Shown: positions 7,388 to 15,501, counted from the stretch's first letter. The stretch: DNA of 64,000 nt from Rhodanobacter sp. FW104-R8 (GCF_001617365.1 NZ_LVJR01000025.1:54393-118392), one strand, 5' to 3'. Notes: generated by a model from the sequence alone, not told the origin. Made by a program: numbers and translations.

Positions 7388-9664
7388 TTACTCCGGTGAC
7401 AGTGGGTTGCGGGACGTGGGCGAAAGCGGGTTGGTGGCGGATGGCACGCCGGGCGCCGGCATGCCGGGTGGCACGGGACTTGGCGGGCCGGGCTGACCGC
7501 CTGGCGCCGGCTGATCCGGTGGCGGCATCGCTCCCGGCATGCCCGGCGGCGGCGCGTTGCCGGACTGCGGGATCAGGCTGTCGATGTCGATGCGGTCGCC
7601 GGAGCGCTCAGCCGTGATCTTCAGCAGCCGCTCCAGCGCGTCGGCGATGTCGCCGGGATTCGACCCGCGTAGCTGGCCGATCTGCACGATGCCGTTCTGC
7701 AGCAGCGGCAACTGGTTCGCCCACGCCTGCCGTTCCGCCATCGTGTCGGGCTTGCCGCTGGAGCCGGCACGGATGTCCACGACGACCAGGCTGCGCAGAT
7801 CGTCCGGGCCGGTGTAGTCGGGCCACATCGCATCGGGGCCGGCGATAGCCTGCGCATCCTCGGCGGTGACGTGCGCGCGCGCCAGCTCGGCGGTGTACTG
7901 AGCCATCTCGCCAAGCATGGTTTCCATGCCATCGCGCCGGCCACTGGTGCGGGCCTTGAATCCGCTCTGCTGGATATCCGCCTCGGTGGCGGTCTTGGCG
8001 GTGTTGATCGCGCCGGTCAGCGCCTCCTGCACGCCCCAGATGCGCTCCAGCTCCTGCGTGATGCGGCTGCGGTCGTACAGGCCGCGATCGACCGGCGCGT
8101 ACGGTTTCTGGAAGAACACTTTGCGCAAGTCGACGTTCGGCATCGTCGTCTCGACGCCGGTCCACTCGCCCGTGGCGGCGCTGTTGATCTTGTTCATCAC
8201 CTCCTGGCCAACCTGTCCCTTGTGGAACAGGATGCCGGGCAGGCTGCGGCGGCGATGCTCGGCTTCGGCGGAGCCGATGCGGTTGTAGTCATCGACCAGT
8301 TTTGCGCTGCGGCTGACCAGCGACTGCGGGTGCCGCTGCCCATCCACTTCGGACGTGCAGAGCACGAAGAACGGGTAAAACCGCGTCGTCGCGGTCGGGT
8401 TCCACGCCGGCTTCACCCACTTCTTAACGCCGTGAATGCCGGTCAGCACGCTGTTCGTGTCGCAGTCCCAGATTTCCTCCACCATCACGAAGTCGCCCGC
8501 GGTGTCGGAGCTGTATTCCATCGACGTGTTGGTGTCCTCGTACGCGTCGGCGTCGGCGGCTTTCGTCCCGTCGACCATGGCCGACTCGCGTTGCACCATC
8601 ACCGGCTTGCGCGCGGCGAAGCGCGTCGCCTGCTTCATCACCTCGTCGGGCAGCTCGAACTCGGTCTGCGCGTCGCAGTAGCGCTTCGGGATGCGGTGGC
8701 TGTTCCACGGCGCGTCGACGTGATCGGCGATCGTGTAGCCGGGGGCGACCTGGAAATCCTCGGCCGGCACCAGGTCGATAGCGAGCCCACGCGCCACCAC
8801 CTGCTCGGACTGGTTGCGCAGTGTCTCCAGCTGCCGCTCGTACTCGGCGCGCTTGGCGTCCTCTTCCGCGCCCTGCGCCTCATCAAGGTCCTGCCGCATG
8901 CGCGCCGCGCGCTGGATGTTCGCCTGCAGGTCGTTGATCGCGGTCACCGTCTCCGGGCTCGGTGCCGTGCGCTCCTGCCAGCTGACCTTGAGCACGCCCA
9001 GGCCGATGGTGAGCGCCGAACGCACCCAGCGGATGCCGCGGGCCTTCAGGCGGGCGTCCTTCCACAGCCGCGACACGATGATTTCCAGCGTCTCGGCGAA
9101 GGCTTTGGTGTCGCGCTGGCGGCGCTGGTAGCGCTTGCGGAGCTTTTCGTACTGCTCCTGGATCAGCTGCTCCTTGATCCCCTCGGCCGCCTGCTTCCCT
9201 GCCAGCGCCGCGGCCTGCTGGTCGCCGCCGCTGTCCTGCAGCACCGCCGCGAACGCCTGGTCATGCGCCTGCTGAATGTCCGGCAGGTCGCCCACGTAAT
9301 CCTCGGCAGCGTCGCGCATCGCCTCCAGCGTCGGCGGCTCCGACGACGGCGACGGCCGCACGTCCACATCCGGGTCGCGGGCGTAGAGGAACGATTCCAG
9401 GATGTCGATGTACGTGCCGATCAGGTTCGCGTCAACCTCGAAACCGGAGTCTCCGCGGGCGTAACGCCGATCCTTCGCGTACTGCTCGCGCGCCGGCTCG
9501 TCGAACTTGCGGGCGGCTTTGACGCGGTCGAACCAGCGCTTGACGTCCGCCGCTTCCTTGGCCTCGGCCTTCTGCTTCTCGGCGGGGTCAGGTGCGACGA
9601 CAGCCGCAGCCAACGGATCGGCGACAGGTGCGGCTTGCGTGGGGTCCATGGGCATCGTGGTCAC
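7388..9664 (-). CDS. Portal protein, 758 aa
   Basis: A large charged protein placed between the terminase large subunit and the scaffold. Its length (758) is in the range of P22-like portals. Residues 70-110 (GDSGFEVDANLIGTYIDILE) and the C-terminal half (VDDYNRIGSAEAEHRRRSLP, ERIWGVQEALTGAINTAKTATE) have the look of podoviral portal cores. A long coiled region at about 240-290 could be the crown or stem insertion. It ends in a Pro/Gly-rich low-complexity tail. The start is a GTG whose GTGA overlaps the terminase stop by four bases, implying coupled translation. It forms the dodecameric DNA channel of the head (family knowledge). Confidence 0.88.
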   Translation of the reverse strand: MTTMPMDPTQAAPVADPLAAAVVAPDPAEKQKAEAKEAADVKRWFDRVKAARKFDEPAREQYAKDRRYARGDSGFEVDANLIGTYIDILESFLYARDPDVDVRPSPSSEPPTLEAMRDAAEDYVGDLPDIQQAHDQAFAAVLQDSGGDQQAAALAGKQAAEGIKEQLIQEQYEKLRKRYQRRQRDTKAFAETLEIIVSRLWKDARLKARGIRWVRSALTIGLGVLKVSWQERTAPSPETVTAINDLQANIQRAARMRQDLDEAQGAEEDAKRAEYERQLETLRNQSEQVVARGLAIDLVPAEDFQVAPGYTIADHVDAPWNSHRIPKRYCDAQTEFELPDEVMKQATRFAARKPVMVQRESAMVDGTKAADADAYEDTNTSMEYSSDTAGDFVMVEEIWDCDTNSVLTGIHGVKKWVKPAWNPTATTRFYPFFVLCTSEVDGQRHPQSLVSRSAKLVDDYNRIGSAEAEHRRRSLPGILFHKGQVGQEVMNKINSAATGEWTGVETTMPNVDLRKVFFQKPYAPVDRGLYDRSRITQELERIWGVQEALTGAINTAKTATEADIQQSGFKARTSGRRDGMETMLGEMAQYTAELARAHVTAEDAQAIAGPDAMWPDYTGPDDLRSLVVVDIRAGSSGKPDTMAERQAWANQLPLLQNGIVQIGQLRGSNPGDIADALERLLKITAERSGDRIDIDSLIPQSGNAPPPGMPGAMPPPDQPAPGGQPGPPSPVPPGMPAPGVPSATNPLSPTSRNPLSPE

Positions 9665-11010
9665 CTGTAGTAACGGTCGCGATCGACGGCAGTCCGCTTG
9701 TCCGCGTTGTCGCGGGCGGCGAACCAGTCATCGGTGAAGGGTTTGGGTTCGGGTGCTGGCGGTGGTGGCGGCTGTGCGGCTTCAGGCATCTGGTCGATGC
9801 CGCGCGCCAGTAGCCCGCACACGTCCACCATGTCGTCGGCGCGGCCGTCCTGACCGGTGAAGGCGCAGAGCTGGTTGATCAGCCGATCACCCCACTCGGT
9901 GTTCGGAATCCAGACCTGGCCGGCACTGGCCAGCATGGCGAAGCCGAGCGCGCGGGATGCTTTGCTGCCGGCGGACGGGATCGACACGCGCTGCACGTAG
10001 GTCTTGGCTTTCTGCATCGCCTTGACGATGCTGCCGTTCGTGGTGCGCAGGATCACGCCCGACTCTTCGAACGCCATCAGCGGCTTGTTGCGGCGAATCA
10101 GCGTCAGCCAGCCCTGAATCCACACGTCCGGGTCTTCGCCCTCGCCCGTGTACCAGTCGATGAACCACAGGTCGCCGTTGCAGTCGAGGCCGGCGCAGCC
10201 ATGTTCGGTGTTGTCCGGCTTGCGCTCCGGGTGGTCCGGGTCCTGGCCGCCGGCATAGTCGCTGGCGAGGAAGGTATTCAGCGCCGGGTGCTTGCCCAGC
10301 TCGTAACGGTTGAACCACTTCCGCTTGAACAGCAGGCCGGCTAGCGAGCGGCAATGACCTTCCCAGACGTGGTTGTACAGGTCGTCATTGACGGCCTTCA
10401 GCGCGCGGCGCTCGTCTTCCATCTCCGCGCCGAACCACGGGTTGTCCTGCCAGCCGATCTTGATCACCAGCGCGTTCGGGTCGGTGTTCTTGATGAAGCG
10501 CTCGTAGACGTAGTCGGTTTCCTGGTCCGGGTTGAACGTCGCCCAGATCTCGGAGCCTGCCTTGCGGATGGTCGGGATCAGCACGTTCCACGAACGCGCC
10601 GTGACGCTGTGCGCCTCTTCAACCCAGACGATGTCCGCGCCTTCCCAGCTCTTGATGCTGTCGGCGGTGTGATCCTTGAGGCCGGAGAACTCGAACGTCG
10701 AGCCCGTGGTGCGGCAGCGAATCTCGGTCAGCAGGATGTCGAAGTACGGAGACAGCCCCAGGCGCTCGATGTAGTCCTTCAGCACCTGCATCGACGACTG
10801 CTTGAGCGACTTCTGCACCTCGCGCACGCACAGGATGCGCAGCTTGCGCTGCATCGACAGCATGATCAGGATCTGCGCGACCGTGTGCGACTTCGCGCCA
10901 CCGCGGCCACCGTGCAGGATCTTGAAGCGGCGCGGCTCAAGGAGCGGAAGCAACTTCGCCGGCATCTGCAACGGCACTTGCGGCGCGAGGTTGGCCGGCG
11001 CGGCGTTCAT
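9661..11010 (-). CDS. Terminase large subunit, 449 aa
   Basis: This is the DNA-packaging motor with ATPase and nuclease parts. Residues 34-41 form a Walker A loop (GGRGGAKS) and 127-132 a Walker B (IVWVEE). The C-terminal half has acidic nuclease positions (ASDYAGGQDPD, DLWFIDWYTGEGED, DDMVDVCGL). The sequence resembles the PBSX/Terminase_3 group. The start at 11010 (MNAAPANLAPQ) overlaps the small-subunit stop by four bases; a longer frame from 11118 would overlap that gene and is rejected. Length is normal for the family. Confidence 0.95.
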   Translation of the reverse strand: MNAAPANLAPQVPLQMPAKLLPLLEPRRFKILHGGRGGAKSHTVAQILIMLSMQRKLRILCVREVQKSLKQSSMQVLKDYIERLGLSPYFDILLTEIRCRTTGSTFEFSGLKDHTADSIKSWEGADIVWVEEAHSVTARSWNVLIPTIRKAGSEIWATFNPDQETDYVYERFIKNTDPNALVIKIGWQDNPWFGAEMEDERRALKAVNDDLYNHVWEGHCRSLAGLLFKRKWFNRYELGKHPALNTFLASDYAGGQDPDHPERKPDNTEHGCAGLDCNGDLWFIDWYTGEGEDPDVWIQGWLTLIRRNKPLMAFEESGVILRTTNGSIVKAMQKAKTYVQRVSIPSAGSKASRALGFAMLASAGQVWIPNTEWGDRLINQLCAFTGQDGRADDMVDVCGLLARGIDQMPEAAQPPPPPAPEPKPFTDDWFAARDNADKRTAVDRDRYYR

Positions 11011-11429
11011 TCGGCCGCCTTCGTCGCGACGGGCTGGATGATGAACTGCGGCGCCGGCAGATTCGTGCCGTCGCCGTTGGCCAGCTGCACCTTGTCGCCG
11101 TAGCGGCGCGGGTCCCACTTGGCCAGGAGCTTCAGGTCAGTGTCGATGATGAGCTTGTCGCGCTGCACGTCACCGGTGCTATCGCCGCCCTTGCTTTCCC
11201 CCTTGCCGCGCGCCGTGGCGCGAGTGCGGTGCGCGATCGCGTCGTAACCGTCATCTCGTGCCGCATGGAACTGCTCGCGAATCCCCTCATCCTGCAGCCG
11301 CCAATCGTTGACGGTCTTCACTGGCACGCCGATGTCACGACAGACCACCGTCATCGGCTCGCCAGTCGCCAGCCGCGCGCAGATGACCGGTACCAATGCC
11401 TCGCGGTCGTGCTTGCGTGGCGCGCTCAA
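11007..11429 (-). CDS. Terminase small subunit, 140 aa
   Basis: The N-terminal half is a helix-turn-helix domain (DREALVPVICARLATGEP, VCRDIGVPVKTVNDWRLQDE) typical of small terminase subunits that recognise the packaging site. The middle has a charged loop (ARGKGESKGGDSTGDVQRDK) and a helix (LIIDTDLKLLAKWDPRRYGD) seen in the phage terminase-small-like group. It directly precedes the large subunit with a 4-bp overlap. The packaging site itself is not visible to me. Confidence 0.88.
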   Translation of the reverse strand: MSAPRKHDREALVPVICARLATGEPMTVVCRDIGVPVKTVNDWRLQDEGIREQFHAARDDGYDAIAHRTRATARGKGESKGGDSTGDVQRDKLIIDTDLKLLAKWDPRRYGDKVQLANGDGTNLPAPQFIIQPVATKAAE

Positions 11430-11431
11430 GC

Positions 11432-11674
11432 TCAGTCCTCCGCAGAGGGCGCCGGCTCCGCATGCGCCAGCCGACGCAACCCGGCCGCGGTCATGGCGTA
11501 GCGATCGCCGCTCTCACCGTCGCCGCGCTGCACGTAACCCAGGCTCTCGCAGCCTTCGAGCAGTGCAGAGCCGCCCGGGTGCTGGTCACGACGGAAATCG
11601 TCGCGGTGCACGCTCACCTCCTCGGCGACGTAGCGCAGGCCGGCGGTGATGCGGTCGGATTCTCGGATGCCCAT
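11432..11674 (-). CDS. Small winged-helix-like protein upstream of terminase, 80 aa
   Basis: I do not recognise the family. The fold hints are a winged helix (SDRITAGLRYVAEEVSV, GSALLEGCESLGYVQRG, YAMTAAGLRRLAHA). It lies two bases before the terminase small subunit gene. The start is taken at 11674 because the promoter-like element 11681-11714 lies immediately upstream; a start at 11701 would place the coding region inside that element. A role in late regulation is a guess from position. Confidence 0.6.
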   Translation of the reverse strand: MGIRESDRITAGLRYVAEEVSVHRDDFRRDQHPGGSALLEGCESLGYVQRGDGESGDRYAMTAAGLRRLAHAEPAPSAED

Positions 11675-11680
11675 GCACGC

Positions 11681-11714
11681 GACAGTGCAGGAACAGGCCA
11701 AGGCGTCAACGGCA
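11681..11714 (-). promoter_or_regulatory. Second copy of the bipartite promoter-like element
   Basis: On the minus strand: TGCCGTTGACGCCTTG, nine bases, TGCACTGTC. This is the same layout as 6007-6040 and lies at the head of the terminase-structural block. The stop codon of the preceding gene (TGA) sits inside the TTGACG hexamer. It is a candidate late promoter. Confidence 0.55.
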
Positions 11715-12047
11715 GGGAAGCATCTCGCGCAGGTCGTCGGCCAGCCCAGCCAGGTCAGGCATGCCGCCGTAGCAGCCCACCCACTCGGCCGTGTGCTGCA
11801 CCGCCCAAGGGTGGGCAGATGCCAGCTCCTCGCTCAGCACGTAGACCTGTCCATCGCGCACGAACACGTAGCAGCAGCAGCTGCGGGCGCGGGCGACGCG
11901 GGCGACACGGGATTGCACCAGCAGTGCAATACGCTCGATCGTGGCGGCGGACAGTTGCGCAATGGGCTTCGGTTCGCGCGCCTGCCGGAACGGGATGCCG
12001 GCGGTCTTGCCGCGGCGGCTCGCGTTGCGACAGGTCGGCTCAGTCAC
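11706..12047 (-). CDS. Hypothetical phage protein, 113 aa
   Basis: Likely starts at a GTG at 12047, whose GTGACTGA overlaps the stop of the upstream gene. An ATG start farther up at 12146 would overlap that gene almost completely. The protein has a basic N-terminus (CRNASRRGKTAGIPFRQ), a helix (AATIERIALLVQSRVARVA) and a run of three Cys (SCCCYVF) before a short beta segment. No family recognised. It is the last gene of the early minus-strand operon before the terminase block. Confidence 0.55.
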   Translation of the reverse strand: MTEPTCRNASRRGKTAGIPFRQAREPKPIAQLSAATIERIALLVQSRVARVARARSCCCYVFVRDGQVYVLSEELASAHPWAVQHTAEWVGCYGGMPDLAGLADDLREMLPCR

Positions 12048-12216
12048 GCAAACCGCCTCGCTCCGCACCATCCTCCACCTCCCTCTGCCTGCAGTAATGC
12101 GGCGCCATCGGATACTGCGCGATCTTGCGCAACGGGCAGAAGCCAAGCCCCGCCGCCGGATTGATTGCGTCGCGTCGGAAGTGGATGCACTCGTCGCAGG
12201 TCATGGGCTCGGTCAT
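12040..12216 (-). CDS. Small Cys-rich phage protein, 58 aa
   Basis: Cys residues in the pattern CDEC near residue 8, then CPLRK and HYC further on, suggest one bound zinc. The start at 12216 overlaps the stop of the HNH gene by four bases (ATGA), which is the pattern of the whole operon. Function unknown; similar tiny zinc-binding proteins are common in phage early operons. Confidence 0.6.
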   Translation of the reverse strand: MTEPMTCDECIHFRRDAINPAAGLGFCPLRKIAQYPMAPHYCRQREVEDGAERGGLRD

Positions 12217-12692
12217 GGCCGCGCGAACTCCCCGAAGAATTTCACCGCTGCTTTGGCATACGCCTTGGCGGCATCCTCTGGGCTTGCGTGACTTCCAAGG
12301 TGTCGATATCTGCCATGAACCTTGATCTGCGCGCACCACCGATTCTGGCTCTTGCTGACGCCCTTGAAGCCTGACGTATTGGTGGATGGAGTGCGCTTGT
12401 TCGCACAGTTCTGGCTTCGGCTAGCCTCGCGCAGATTGCACAAGCGGTTGTCAGTCCGAATCCCATTGATGTGGTCGATCTCTTTCGGGAACACGCCATT
12501 CACCATCAACCAGATGATGCGGTGAACCATGTAGCTACGGCCATCGACTTTCACGCGCCAGTAGCCGCGCTCGCTGATTGAACCAGCTACTGATCCAATC
12601 TTCCCATGATGATTCGACTTGTGGATTCTCCATAGTAGAACTCCCGTTTCGCGGTCGTAATCGAAGTACCGATTTGCCAACTCTGAGTTCAT
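12213..12692 (-). CDS. HNH endonuclease with C-terminal AP2 domain, 159 aa
   Basis: Residues 57-90 carry an HNH nuclease core (VHRIIWLMVNG, EIDHINGIRTDNRLCNLREA; D73-H74, N76, N82). Residues 107-158 form an AP2-type DNA-binding domain (SGFKGVSKSQNRWCAQI ... AAKAYAKAAVKFFGEFA). This HNH-AP2 build is typical of free-standing, homing-type phage endonucleases. The ATG at 12692 overlaps the upstream stop by four bases. Base composition is lower in GC than its neighbours, which supports separate acquisition. Confidence 0.92.
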   Translation of the reverse strand: MNSELANRYFDYDRETGVLLWRIHKSNHHGKIGSVAGSISERGYWRVKVDGRSYMVHRIIWLMVNGVFPKEIDHINGIRTDNRLCNLREASRSQNCANKRTPSTNTSGFKGVSKSQNRWCAQIKVHGRYRHLGSHASPEDAAKAYAKAAVKFFGEFARP

Positions 12693-12901
12693 ACCCGCAC
12701 CCATTTGTGCGCCAGAAACTGCCTACCCTTCCGCCGCACGATCTTCCGCACCAGCCCGCGGCGGTGCATGGCCCGCAGCGCCGACTCGCAGCCCGTGAAC
12801 GTGGTTCCGACGCGTTCGGCGAGGGTGTAGGCATCGATGGGTTCGGCGAGGTGGGGCAGGAGCTTGGGGGCGATGGTTTCGCGGGGTGGGCGGGTTCTCA
12901 T
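12689..12901 (-). CDS. Small winged-helix protein, 70 aa
   Basis: Residues 18-66 read as a winged helix (EPIDAYTLAERVGTTFTGCE, ALRAMHRRGLVRKIVRRKG). It overlaps the methyltransferase stop by four bases upstream and the HNH start by four bases downstream. Probably DNA-binding; target unknown. Confidence 0.7.
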   Translation of the reverse strand: MRTRPPRETIAPKLLPHLAEPIDAYTLAERVGTTFTGCESALRAMHRRGLVRKIVRRKGRQFLAHKWVRV

Positions 12902-13539
12902 GCCAGCAGCCTCCCTTGGCGTTGCGCGTCCTCGATGCGGCGACAGGCGATGTCGAAATACGCCGGGTCTCGCTCAATGCCGATGAAGGAGCGGCGCAGC
13001 CCCATTGCGGCAACTCCGGTCGAACCACTGCCCATGAAAGGGTCAACGATTGACGCTGGATCGGCAGCCTGCATGATGCACCACGTCATCAGTGCGACGG
13101 GCTTCTGTGTTGGGTGAACAGCTCCGTCCTGCGCGATGGCGGCGCGGTTCAGTGTGAAAACGCGCAGCGCGCCAGCCTGTGATGTCCATGCAAGCTCTGC
13201 ATCTGCCTGGTCGATTCGCTGCCCCTTGTCCCACACCAGCCACTTGCTGCGCGGCGGCAGAATGTCGGCGAAGTAGTTACCACCCCACACCACACAAACG
13301 TCGCCAGCCGCCTGCACCAAACTCATCAATTCGCTGTTGGGGCGCTCGCAATCCCATCCACGAAACTCATAACCCTTGTGCCCGCCATGATTAGACGTCG
13401 ATGGCGGCTTTCCGTCGCGCCTGATCCCATACGGCGGATCAGTAATCACCGCGTCCACCTTGGGCAAGGTCGGCAGGATTTCGCGGCAGTCGCCGAGGTA
13501 CAGGGTGGCGTTGCCGATGGTTTCGATGCGCGTCGTCAT
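12898..13539 (-). CDS. Solitary phage DNA methyltransferase (beta class), 213 aa
   Basis: Motif IV DPPYG (34-38) comes before motif I DPFMGSGST (166-174), the order of beta-class N4-cytosine/N6-adenine methyltransferases. ERDPAYFDIACRRI follows, as expected. The methyl donor is S-adenosylmethionine. A start at 13539 gives MTTRIETIGNATLYL and a 4-bp overlap with the gene before it; a 60-residue longer frame is rejected. No matching restriction enzyme lies nearby, so it probably protects phage DNA from host enzymes or acts in regulation. The recognition sequence cannot be read from the protein. Confidence 0.92.
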   Translation of the reverse strand: MTTRIETIGNATLYLGDCREILPTLPKVDAVITDPPYGIRRDGKPPSTSNHGGHKGYEFRGWDCERPNSELMSLVQAAGDVCVVWGGNYFADILPPRSKWLVWDKGQRIDQADAELAWTSQAGALRVFTLNRAAIAQDGAVHPTQKPVALMTWCIMQAADPASIVDPFMGSGSTGVAAMGLRRSFIGIERDPAYFDIACRRIEDAQRQGRLLA

Positions 13540-13793
13540 GCCGCAGCCTGTTTGCGCGCACGACAGCGCGCCTCGTACACCGATGAGCGCTCCCGCTGGC
13601 AGGCTCGGCAAAACTTCTCGAAGTGCAGCACGCGCGTCATGCCGCGATGCTTGACGGGGAAGAACTCGGGCGTGAGCGGCCACCAACATTCGGCCAATGG
13701 CTCGCCGCGCTGCTGGCACAGGTAGCAGTAGCCTTCCATGCCGGTGATGGTCTGGCGGATGGCGCCGTGCGGTGGCAGTTGCGTGGATTGCAT
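13536..13793 (-). CDS. Small zinc-binding phage protein, 85 aa
   Basis: Two CxxC pairs (CYLCQQRGEP near residue 24 and CRACQRERSS near 65) suggest a zinc ribbon. The C-terminus is basic (ARCRARKQAAA). Start at 13793 is chosen since a longer frame reaches into the divergent promoter at 13877-13912. It overlaps the methyltransferase start by four bases. Function unknown. Confidence 0.65.
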   Translation of the reverse strand: MQSTQLPPHGAIRQTITGMEGYCYLCQQRGEPLAECWWPLTPEFFPVKHRGMTRVLHFEKFCRACQRERSSVYEARCRARKQAAA

Positions 13794-13876
13794 CAGAACA
13801 GCCCCGGCGCGATCGTCACGCCCCATGAGACAGGCTTGCGAATAACTAAACCATGTCGTTGCACAATTACCTGAAA

Positions 13877-13912
13877 TAGTGCTTGACGCACTAGTGCAGG
13901 CGGCGCTATAGT
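13877..13912 (+). promoter_or_regulatory. Promoter with palindromic operator for plus-strand cassette
   Basis: TTGACG (13883-13888) and TATAGT (13907-13912) are separated by 18 bases, a good sigma-70 type promoter. TAGTGC-n5-GCACTA (13877-13893) and the perfect palindrome GCACTAGTGC (13888-13897) overlap the -35 and spacer, so a repressor could block it. The downstream HTH gene is the obvious candidate. Confidence 0.7.
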
Positions 13913-13957
13913 CCATCCATGCCAGCCAACCCGGCGAGGCGCAGATAGGAGATCGAC

Positions 13958-14179
13958 ATGAGCAACACTCTCAGCACATCCGCGATGCGTCGCGCCGTTC
14001 TGGCTGACGGGATGCATTTCTCCGATGCCTCGCATCGGTGGTGCCGCGTGGATGCCACTTACGGCGCCGAGTATTTCGGCTCGCTGGCCGAGGCCTACGA
14101 TGCCATCGGCACAGAACATGCGCTCCGCGCCGAGGACCGCGAATTGCAGGCGCGCCAATGCCGAGCAATGGCGTGGTAA
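13958..14179 (+). CDS. Hypothetical protein of plus-strand cassette, 73 aa
   Basis: The gene has a good ribosome site (AGGAG at 13948-13952) and its own promoter, and it runs against the surrounding minus-strand operon. The sequence (VLADGMHFSDASHRW, YGAEYFGSLAEAYDAIGTE) is not recognised. It overlaps the next gene by 22 bases. The insertion of a self-promoted gene between operon genes is typical of a phage 'moron'. Confidence 0.6.
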   Translation: MSNTLSTSAMRRAVLADGMHFSDASHRWCRVDATYGAEYFGSLAEAYDAIGTEHALRAEDRELQARQCRAMAW

Positions 14180-14388
14180 AGCCCGACGCCTCCCGCCACG
14201 ACCCGCGCCCGGAATACCTCCGGGCGTTGATCGAGAAATCTGGGCTGTCGCAGGTTGAGTGCGCGCGACTGCTCGGCATCGACGGATCAACGATGCGCCG
14301 CTACCTCGCCTCGCGGACCGCGACAGCGAAGCCGGCGCCATACCCTGTCCAATACGCGCTGGAGCAGCTGGCCGCGTCAAAGCGGTAG
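14158..14388 (+). CDS. HTH (XRE-type) regulator of plus-strand cassette, 76 aa
   Basis: Residues 20-60 form an XRE-type helix-turn-helix (YLRALIEKSGLSQVECARLL, IDGSTMRRYLASRT). It starts inside the previous gene and ends 12 bases past the convergent rusA stop. It probably binds the palindromic site at 13877-13897 and represses its own cassette (inference). Confidence 0.7.
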   Translation: MPSNGVVKPDASRHDPRPEYLRALIEKSGLSQVECARLLGIDGSTMRRYLASRTATAKPAPYPVQYALEQLAASKR

Positions 14389-14868
14389 CTCTGGCGCGAT
14401 CGCTTCGCGCACCAGCGGGCTGATCGTCACGACCACGCGGGCGCCGTGTTCGTCGGGCTCCATGCGCTCGGCGTCGATCCGGCGCACCCACGAGTCATCC
14501 TCGAACGCGATGTTCTTCAGCGCGTCCAACAGCACCTTCAGCGCGTTGTCCAGGTCGATGCTGCGCACGCTGTCGTCCCAGCCGTCCGGGTCTTTCGCGG
14601 CACGCTTCGCCCAGTCGAGCGGACGACCTGGGTACATGCGCACGGTCAGCGAGACACGGCCGCGTGTGATCGTCACGCCAGCCTTGCGGGCCAGCGTCGC
14701 CACCTCGTGCCGGTACGCCTTGGCCTCGGTCGTCGGGACGATGGTGATGTGCTTGCCGATGTTGACGGGGCGCCAGTAGCGGTTGGCCGAGAGAGCTGGT
14801 GGCAGCACCAGCGTGACTGGGCTGGCGATGGTTCGCGCGGGCGCGATGCTGGCGGGTTGGGTGCTCAT
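14377..14868 (-). CDS. rusA: RusA-type Holliday junction resolvase, 163 aa
   Basis: The protein shows the RusA plan: an N-terminal beta region (LVLPPALSANRYWRP), RVSLTVRMYPGRP, and the acidic cluster DDSVRSIDLDNALKVLLDAL followed by FEDDSWVRRIDAER, which holds the metal-binding Asp residues. It cuts four-way junctions during phage recombination and replication. It has a poorly conserved, somewhat longer N-terminus than the 120-residue E. coli protein. It lies downstream of the replication genes, as in lambdoid phages. Confidence 0.92.
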   Translation of the reverse strand: MSTQPASIAPARTIASPVTLVLPPALSANRYWRPVNIGKHITIVPTTEAKAYRHEVATLARKAGVTITRGRVSLTVRMYPGRPLDWAKRAAKDPDGWDDSVRSIDLDNALKVLLDALKNIAFEDDSWVRRIDAERMEPDEHGARVVVTISPLVREAIAPELPL

Positions 14869-14899
14869 GGGGTGGCCTTTTGGGGGTGACTTAACTGGC

Positions 14900-15139
14900 T
14901 CATGCGATCAGTTCTTCGGCCCAGCGACGGCCTTTGCTGGTGAGCGCGTAGCAGATGGCTGGCCGGCGGCTCTGCCGGCGAACACCGACGCGTCGGACGA
15001 TGCTCGCCTCGTGCAACTGCAGCAGCCGATGGCAGGCATCAGGCTGCTTGATCGAAAGCGCAGCGGTGAGCTGTCGTGAGTCCATCGGCGCCAGCAGGAG
15101 CGCGGTGACGATGCGAGGGAGGATGGGCCGTGTGGTCAT
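14900..15139 (-). CDS. Small winged-helix protein, 79 aa
   Basis: A short MarR-like winged helix (IVTALLLAPMDSRQLTAAL, DACHRLLQLHEASIVRRVG, YALTSKGRRWAEELIA). The start overlaps the P-like gene stop by four bases. Likely DNA-binding; role unknown. Confidence 0.7.
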   Translation of the reverse strand: MTTRPILPRIVTALLLAPMDSRQLTAALSIKQPDACHRLLQLHEASIVRRVGVRRQSRRPAICYALTSKGRRWAEELIA

Positions 15140-15501
15140 GCCGCGTCCTTGTGATCCCAGCCCATGCGCTTGGCGATGTCCGCGAGATGCTCCAGGCCAC
15201 GACGGCGGTTGTCGTCGCTGTCGATCCGCGCGACCGGCGGCGCGCTGGGTAGTGCCGGCATCGCGTCGAGCAATTCGCGCGGTGTCGGCCAGCGCGTGCA
15301 ATTCGCCATCAGGCGGCGGAACGCCTCGCGCAGTCGCGGTGCATCGCGATCCTCGTCCAGCGCTCGTCCCGCGGTGATGGCTTCGATCCACGCCGGCAGC
15401 GTGCCGCGGCTCAGCACGTCGTAGGCCGGAGCGTGGTCAAGATTCAGCAGCACCAGCTTCTGCAATCCGGAGCTGATTTCCCGGGTGATCCAGTTTTCCA
15501 T
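15136..15501 (-). CDS. Replication partner protein (phage P-like), 121 aa
   Basis: It starts 65 bases inside the replication gene and runs on in another frame, an arrangement often seen for phage initiator/helicase-loader pairs. The helical sequence (ISSGLQKLVLLNLDHAPAYD, LREAFRRLMANCTRWPTPRE, LLDAMPALP) resembles the short P-like or ReplP region proteins, with WPTPRELLDA a common feature. The function as helicase loader is inference. Confidence 0.65.
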   Translation of the reverse strand: MENWITREISSGLQKLVLLNLDHAPAYDVLSRGTLPAWIEAITAGRALDEDRDAPRLREAFRRLMANCTRWPTPRELLDAMPALPSAPPVARIDSDDNRRRGLEHLADIAKRMGWDHKDAA

